A DNA stretch of 64,000 nt from positions 746,257-810,256 of the forward strand of contig NZ_KI912183.1 of assembly GCF_000189755.2 (NCBI RefSeq), given 5' to 3'. Below, piece by piece: positions 60,199-64,000 of this stretch. Origin of the DNA: Desulfotomaculum nigrificans DSM 574. Its GTDB lineage: Bacteria > Bacillota > Desulfotomaculia > Desulfotomaculales > Desulfotomaculaceae. The stretch's first letter is position 1. Each line of letters opens with the position of its first letter. The translations under genes and the position numbers were made by a program. Below the pieces are notes generated by a model, which saw nothing but the letters and a program-made list of their open reading frames with translations, was not told the origin of the DNA and made no database searches.

Positions 60199-61935
60199 CT
60201 AAGCCTGAACTGTTCTCTCTTGTACACTGTAATTCACACTTCTTACAAAGGAGCTAGCTTCTTCCAAAGCCTTACCGGAGGAGGCAAATACCTCATCTTC
60301 GGACATGAAGATATTTTCCTCACCAATGTGATGAACAATATGCATTTTCTCCAGCATCTTGTAAAGTTTGGCATCAACTCCGGATAAGATAACCTTTCTA
60401 CCATCACTCTGGGCTCTGTTAATAAATGCTTCTATGACTTCCAAAGCTGTTATATCAATTACCCCAACACCCTTGAAACGAATCAAAAATACTTTAGCGT
60501 CATTAAATGCATTGTTGAGTTTATTCTCCAGATCGGCAGAAGAACCAAAATACAAGTTACCTTCCAGTTGGATGATGGATATGGGTTGTTCACCGGAAAT
60601 ACTTCTTTGCCCGTTAAATTCCTGTTCCACGAACCTACCGTCACTGGCCTGCACAGGTGTTAGTGTTCTTACGCTAGCCACACCGGAATCCTTCAGGTAG
60701 AGAATCAGTGAAATAGCTACCCCGGCATAAATGGCGTCTTCCAATTCAGGAGCCAGAATAGTGGTAAGGGCAGTTACAACCAGGACAATGGCATCGTTCC
60801 TGTTAGTTTTCAGAACCTTGGCCACAGCCTTCTTATCAATCATGGAGTAAGCCACCACCATGATTACCCCGGCCAAGCTGGCGTTAGGAATATATTTAGC
60901 ATAAGGTGCAAAGAAAATTAATACGATCAAGATGATGAAACCAACCATCACCCCAGTTAATCTTGTTTTACCACCGTTTTGATAGGTAATGGCAGAACGG
61001 GTAAAGGAACCGGAACCGGGAATAGAGCTTAAGAAAGCACCGACCATATTGGCAAGTCCTTGCCCAATAAACTCCTGGTTGGGATCAATTTTTTGTAGTG
61101 TTCGGGAGGCAATGGCCTTAGATATGGACACAGCTTCCACCAGACCGATAATAGCAACTACCAAAGCCCCTACAGCCAGGTCACCGGCAGCTTCTAGACT
61201 AAAATTCGGCATGCTTAGTGGTGGAATAGCAGTGGGAATATTTCCAGCCATTTTTAAGCCATATTTTTCTAAATCAAAGACCATAACCAAGACAACTGAA
61301 AAAATGATACCTAACAAAGCACCGGGCAGGTTTTTATTTATTTTTTTGCATATTAAGATTACCGCAATGGTAAATAATCCCAGACCTAAAGCTACATAAT
61401 TAGTTTTGTCAATGTTTTCAAAGCAAGCAATTACTTTACCGATACTTGAGAGGTGGCCGCTGGGTAATTTAATGCCTAACAGGCTGTTAAGTTGACCCAT
61501 AGCAATAATTACACCGGCACCCGCGGTAAAGCCCACAATAACCGCATGTGACACATAGTTAACCAGGGATCCAAGCCTAAATACTCCCATAGCAAACTGA
61601 ATGGCGCCAACCATAAAGGTTAACAGAAATAAGGTGGCGAAGAAATTCCCTTGACCAACATAAGCTGCCATATAACTGGAAATTAACAAGCAAATGGCAT
61701 TGGTCGGGCCGGTGGCCAAGTGGTGTGAACTACCAAAGGCAGATCCAATGATAGTTAAAACGATGGCTGAGTATAAACCATAGGCAGGGGATACACCGGC
61801 AATCATGGCGTAAGCCATGGATTGAGGCAGTGCAACCACAGCAACAGTTAAAGCGGCAATCAAGTCAAATCTAAAGTTCTTTTTATCATAGGTTCTTAAG
61901 GTATCCACAATGGGTACAAATTTAGTTACATTCAT
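60199..61935 (-). CDS. SulP-family (SLC26) anion permease with STAS domain
   Basis: A roughly 578-aa permease with the SulP membrane domain of about 12-14 helices and a cytoplasmic STAS domain. The family signature VAVVALPQSMAYAMIAGVSPAYGLYSA is near residue 35; TGPTNAICLLISS and GSGSFTRSAITYQNGGKT follow. The STAS domain (about 445-555) has IIQLEGNLYFGSSADLENKL and VFLIRFKGVGVIDITALEV. SulP proteins carry sulfate, bicarbonate or other anions; sulfate fits the host type but is inferred. ATG 61935 (MNVTKFVP) lies 9 nt after GGGGG, and an ATG six bases earlier is possible. IS30 copy 2 sits between its stop and the downstream terminator. Confidence 0.93.
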   Translation of the reverse strand: MNVTKFVPIVDTLRTYDKKNFRFDLIAALTVAVVALPQSMAYAMIAGVSPAYGLYSAIVLTIIGSAFGSSHHLATGPTNAICLLISSYMAAYVGQGNFFATLFLLTFMVGAIQFAMGVFRLGSLVNYVSHAVIVGFTAGAGVIIAMGQLNSLLGIKLPSGHLSSIGKVIACFENIDKTNYVALGLGLFTIAVILICKKINKNLPGALLGIIFSVVLVMVFDLEKYGLKMAGNIPTAIPPLSMPNFSLEAAGDLAVGALVVAIIGLVEAVSISKAIASRTLQKIDPNQEFIGQGLANMVGAFLSSIPGSGSFTRSAITYQNGGKTRLTGVMVGFIILIVLIFFAPYAKYIPNASLAGVIMVVAYSMIDKKAVAKVLKTNRNDAIVLVVTALTTILAPELEDAIYAGVAISLILYLKDSGVASVRTLTPVQASDGRFVEQEFNGQRSISGEQPISIIQLEGNLYFGSSADLENKLNNAFNDAKVFLIRFKGVGVIDITALEVIEAFINRAQSDGRKVILSGVDAKLYKMLEKMHIVHHIGEENIFMSEDEVFASSGKALEEASSFVRSVNYSVQERTVQA

Positions 61936-62197
61936 GAGCATAGCCCCCAATAAAAAGTTTTAGCTATAAAAGGTGCTGCAAATATTGATTAATGGTTACA
62001 ACATAAATGTTGTGAAACTTAGTGCTTTTATGGCAATAATAACAAGGTACAAAATGAATAAGGTGCTTATGATTTAATTAAGTACTCTACCTGCCAACTC
62101 TTTTGTTAGCCATACACCACCGCTAAATTTAATTAGCCGTGCATGTAAATCGTTTGATCTTCGTGCAATCTCCTCCTCTCTTAATATTGAAATTTAC

Positions 62198-62983
62198 TTA
62201 TTGACTAATAGGTAATTTATCATTTGTGGAATAAATACTACTTTTGCTCATTTTCTTTTTATGATACTCATGAATAATTAACTTACAGTTTTCAATTATT
62301 TTATGTCGAAGCCAACCTGGCTCTAACACCTCAACTTGACCGCCCCACTGCATTATCAAGCCGCCTACTTCTTTTAAACGTTTAGTTCTAATGTTAAAAA
62401 TGTAATCTCCATCCAAGTTTCTTTGTCTAGCAACAATCTCTGCGGCTAAACTACGTGCTACCATACCGGCAGCTTTGGGAATAACTTTTAACTTTAACTC
62501 TTCTAAAGGTTCTTCTAATGAATCAGAGATAACTAATCGCTGCTTATGAATAGTAACTGCATCATTAAGGTTATAAGAAATAATCGGGCAAGTCAAAGGT
62601 AAAACTATGCCATTTTGGAGTAACCAGGTACGAAGTAATAACTCCTTGACAAACAAGATAGCAGATTGAATTTCGTTTTTAAGTTGTTCAAGATTACCTA
62701 TCATGTCTAGCAGATATAAATCAGCACCCTGCTCCAGGTTATCGGGCTCTTTAATTATATATCCATGGCGGGATGTAACAGGATTAACGGTTTTTAAAAT
62801 CTTAAAACCCATATTTTGCAGTTCATTGAAATACCGATAAATCTGCCTGGTACTAACATTGCATTTGTCAGCAAGTTGTTCTAAGGATGTACCGCCCAGT
62901 GTTTTACCTTGTCTAAGTTCCCTTAATACAATTTCCAGGTTTTGTGCATGGTTATGTTTTATTTTTAATTTTCTACTGACCAA
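62198..62983 (-). CDS. HTH transcriptional regulator with a WYL-like C-terminal region
   Basis: About 261 aa. The N-terminal winged helix (LADKCNVSTRQIYRYFNELQNMGFKI) is of the DeoR/HTH_11 type. The C-terminal part (about 130-240), with RQRNLDGDYIFNIRTKRLKEVGGLIMQWGGQVEVLEP, resembles the ligand-sensing WYL/YafY-type domain and its C-terminal extension. The protein is paralogous to the truncated regulator at 52472-52882. The TTG at 62983 has GGGGGTG 11 nt upstream and is my choice; the frame is open to 63076 and would then overlap the previous gene. It is divergent from nothing and precedes sulP on the same strand, so it is a candidate regulator of the permeases here. Confidence 0.72.
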   Translation of the reverse strand: MVSRKLKIKHNHAQNLEIVLRELRQGKTLGGTSLEQLADKCNVSTRQIYRYFNELQNMGFKILKTVNPVTSRHGYIIKEPDNLEQGADLYLLDMIGNLEQLKNEIQSAILFVKELLLRTWLLQNGIVLPLTCPIISYNLNDAVTIHKQRLVISDSLEEPLEELKLKVIPKAAGMVARSLAAEIVARQRNLDGDYIFNIRTKRLKEVGGLIMQWGGQVEVLEPGWLRHKIIENCKLIIHEYHKKKMSKSSIYSTNDKLPISQ

Positions 62984-63017
62984 TGGCCAAACTTCACCCC
63001 CGTCCATTTGACGAAGT

Positions 63018-63398
63018 TTAATGGTAAAAATATTGAGCGATTTTGGCCTCCCCGGTGGCAAAGCTACTTTGTGCATGTATTAAAGTCTCAAACACCTGCC
63101 ATTTATGCTCCACTTCTAAGTCTGCCAACATTTCCATTAGACTTGCTGAGTTATTAATATTAAGGTAACCTTGCTTTATTAGTGGTAACAAGAAAGTGCA
63201 AAGGACAACCACATCTATATTTAAATGAGGATAAGCTGCCGCTAACTTGGCGGCAAATTGTGCTTTTTGCCAGTACCCGTCAATTGTATCCCGGTTAATC
63301 GGTAAACTGTTTAAATCTAAGAGATCAATAATTTTATTTAGTAGTGTGATATCGGGTGAAAGATATGAATTAATTGGGCTTTCGTGGTTAATTTTCAT
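63018..63398 (-). CDS. Hypothetical protein
   Basis: A 126-aa, mostly helical soluble protein that I do not recognise. It starts MKINHESPINSYLSPDITLL and includes LLNKIIDLLDLNSLPINRDT, a hydrophobic stretch VVVLCTFLLPLIKQG and a Trp-containing helix (EVEHKWQVFETLIH). There is no signal peptide and only one Cys. GGGGGTTGG precedes the ATG at 63398. It lies between the CBS-domain gene (20-nt gap) and the HTH regulator, so the three are probably co-transcribed. Confidence 0.6.
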   Translation of the reverse strand: MKINHESPINSYLSPDITLLNKIIDLLDLNSLPINRDTIDGYWQKAQFAAKLAAAYPHLNIDVVVLCTFLLPLIKQGYLNINNSASLMEMLADLEVEHKWQVFETLIHAQSSFATGEAKIAQYFYH

Positions 63399-63418
63399 AG
63401 TTCCAACCCCCAAGCTTT

Positions 63419-63913
63419 TTAAAAAGCATTTTCCTCCACCAATTCACTGACTTCCTTAAATATTTCAACGGGTCTTACCATGCCAATAACATTACCGTGT
63501 TCTAACACCGGCACGAGATCTAAATCCTGATTTAACAACAGGTAAATTGCATTAATTATATTGTCGTTGGCATTTAAACTTACAGTTCCTATAGGTCGCA
63601 TAACATCTTTGACCTTTTTATGGGCATGGGCCAAACATAAACGAGTAAAAAATCCTTCCCAGTGTTTCGGTAAATCACCTGGTATTTGTAATGAGCCAAT
63701 TACATCCCTAAAGCTGAGGGTGCCGACCAATCTTTTTTCTTTATCAAAGACTAATACCGATCGGTGAGGTTCTGATCCGGCTGTACATCCTGCATAAAAG
63801 GTGTTCTTCAAAACAAACATGGCATCTCGGAGGGAGTTTTCTAAGAAGACAGTGGCGTAATCCTGAATGGGAACCATGATGTCTTTAACCTTTTTTTCTA
63901 GATGGCCGGGCAT
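63419..63913 (-). CDS. Paired CBS-domain protein
   Basis: A 164-aa stand-alone Bateman module. CBS1 (about 8-75) has KVKDIMVPIQDYATVFLENS and LVGTLSFRDVIGSL; CBS2 (about 98-160) has KVKDVMRPIGTVSLNANDNI and VIGMVRPVEIFKEV. Such pairs bind adenosine nucleotides (AMP, ATP, AdoMet) and sense energy state, often acting on a transporter or enzyme encoded nearby. GGGGAGG precedes the ATG at 63913. It is the first of three same-strand genes leading toward the SulP permease, so a role in anion transport control is plausible but unproven. Confidence 0.9.
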   Translation of the reverse strand: MPGHLEKKVKDIMVPIQDYATVFLENSLRDAMFVLKNTFYAGCTAGSEPHRSVLVFDKEKRLVGTLSFRDVIGSLQIPGDLPKHWEGFFTRLCLAHAHKKVKDVMRPIGTVSLNANDNIINAIYLLLNQDLDLVPVLEHGNVIGMVRPVEIFKEVSELVEENAF

Positions 63914-63957
63914 CCGGTACTCAACCTCCCCTTATGAGAGACGCGTTTTTGTCAGTT

Positions 63958-64000
63958 TTATTGTTCTTCCTCATTAGACTCCTCTGCTAAGGAGAAGTAT
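63958..64000 (-). CDS. C-terminal end of a gene continuing past the window
   Basis: A minus-strand frame runs in from the window edge and ends YFSLAEESNEEEQ with TAA at 63958-63960. The acidic tail and the position 44 nt before the CBS gene suggest a true gene end, but 13 residues are too few to identify it. Confidence 0.35.
   Translation of the reverse strand, partial: YFSLAEESNEEEQ

Noticed and set aside
62074-62190. A short minus-strand frame reading SNDLHARLIKFSGGVWLTKE
   Set aside because: It faintly resembles the start of four-helix-bundle (23S IVP-like) proteins, but it has no start codon at a usable distance from the nearby GGAGGAG and stops after about 30 residues. The rest of 61951-62197 shows no gene.

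Overview
The window looks like chromosome of an anaerobic, spore-forming Gram-positive bacterium of the Desulfotomaculum/Desulforamulus type (Peptococcaceae sensu lato). This is inference from gene content: an [FeFe]-hydrogenase of the HndD/HydA type, spore genes (yunB, a SleB-type hydrolase), a DnaD-domain protein, a T-box on pheST, lysine and glycine riboswitches, a siroheme-type Fe-S reductase fragment and a cluster of sulfate/anion permeases. No rRNA, phage or CRISPR array is seen.

Layout. 0-8.3 kb: hydrogenase, YkgJ protein, yunB, tyrS, a class A PBP and a beta-propeller-like protein. 8.4-13.4 kb: a lysine-riboswitch NhaC-family transporter (probably lysine uptake), a glycine-riboswitch Na+/alanine-glycine symporter, a decayed carotenoid-oxygenase fragment and a Cu/Zn SOD. 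13.4-23.4 kb: a minus-strand housekeeping run (M48 protease, mutS2, U32 protein, NIF3-like, mpg, polX, zapA). 23.5-32.4 kb: tenI-like, tauE-like, an MFS remnant, T-box-pheS-pheT, a TrmH-type methylase, ktrA-ktrB and an apparent group II intron remnant in the ktrB leader. 32.4-37.9 kb: a second PBP, a LysM/SOD-like hybrid, SleB, DnaD, a PHP phosphatase and a 47-aa acidic protein. 38-49.2 kb: degS-degU followed by a complete monoderm Tad/Flp pilus locus (flp, cpaA, tadE, tadG, cpaB, cpaE, cpaF, tadB, tadC, DUF192, HAMP protein), with no secretin. 49.2-52 kb: siroheme-like protein, duplicated Cys-motif protein, a phosphodiesterase-like protein and tRNA-Pro(TGG). 52-64 kb: an accessory anion-transport region on the minus strand (NhaD/ArsB permease, DASS permease, MpsC/DUF2294 protein, SulP permease, two related HTH regulators, CBS protein) with two near-identical IS30-family elements, one of which splits the DASS gene.

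Most notable observations. (1) Three leaders in the anion-transport region (near 52.96, 57.40 and 58.52 kb, all minus strand) share a compact 45-49 nt two-helix RNA motif. It has compensatory base changes in both helices, constant linker lengths and a symmetric G/G mismatch. The 3' strand of its closing helix is also the 5' arm of a following intrinsic terminator. This is the architecture of a riboswitch or other leader regulator, and I could not match it by eye to a class I know. (2) An approximately 90-nt hairpin-tailed repeat occurs between the lysine and glycine/alanine transporters and again inside the 5' end of tadG, where it is translated in frame; the hairpin stems of the two copies differ by compensatory changes. 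(3) The IS30 copies are flanked by 13-16 bp direct repeats, long for that family. Several small remnants (carotenoid oxygenase, MFS, FAD-dependent reductase) show gene decay that ordinary ORF calling would miss.
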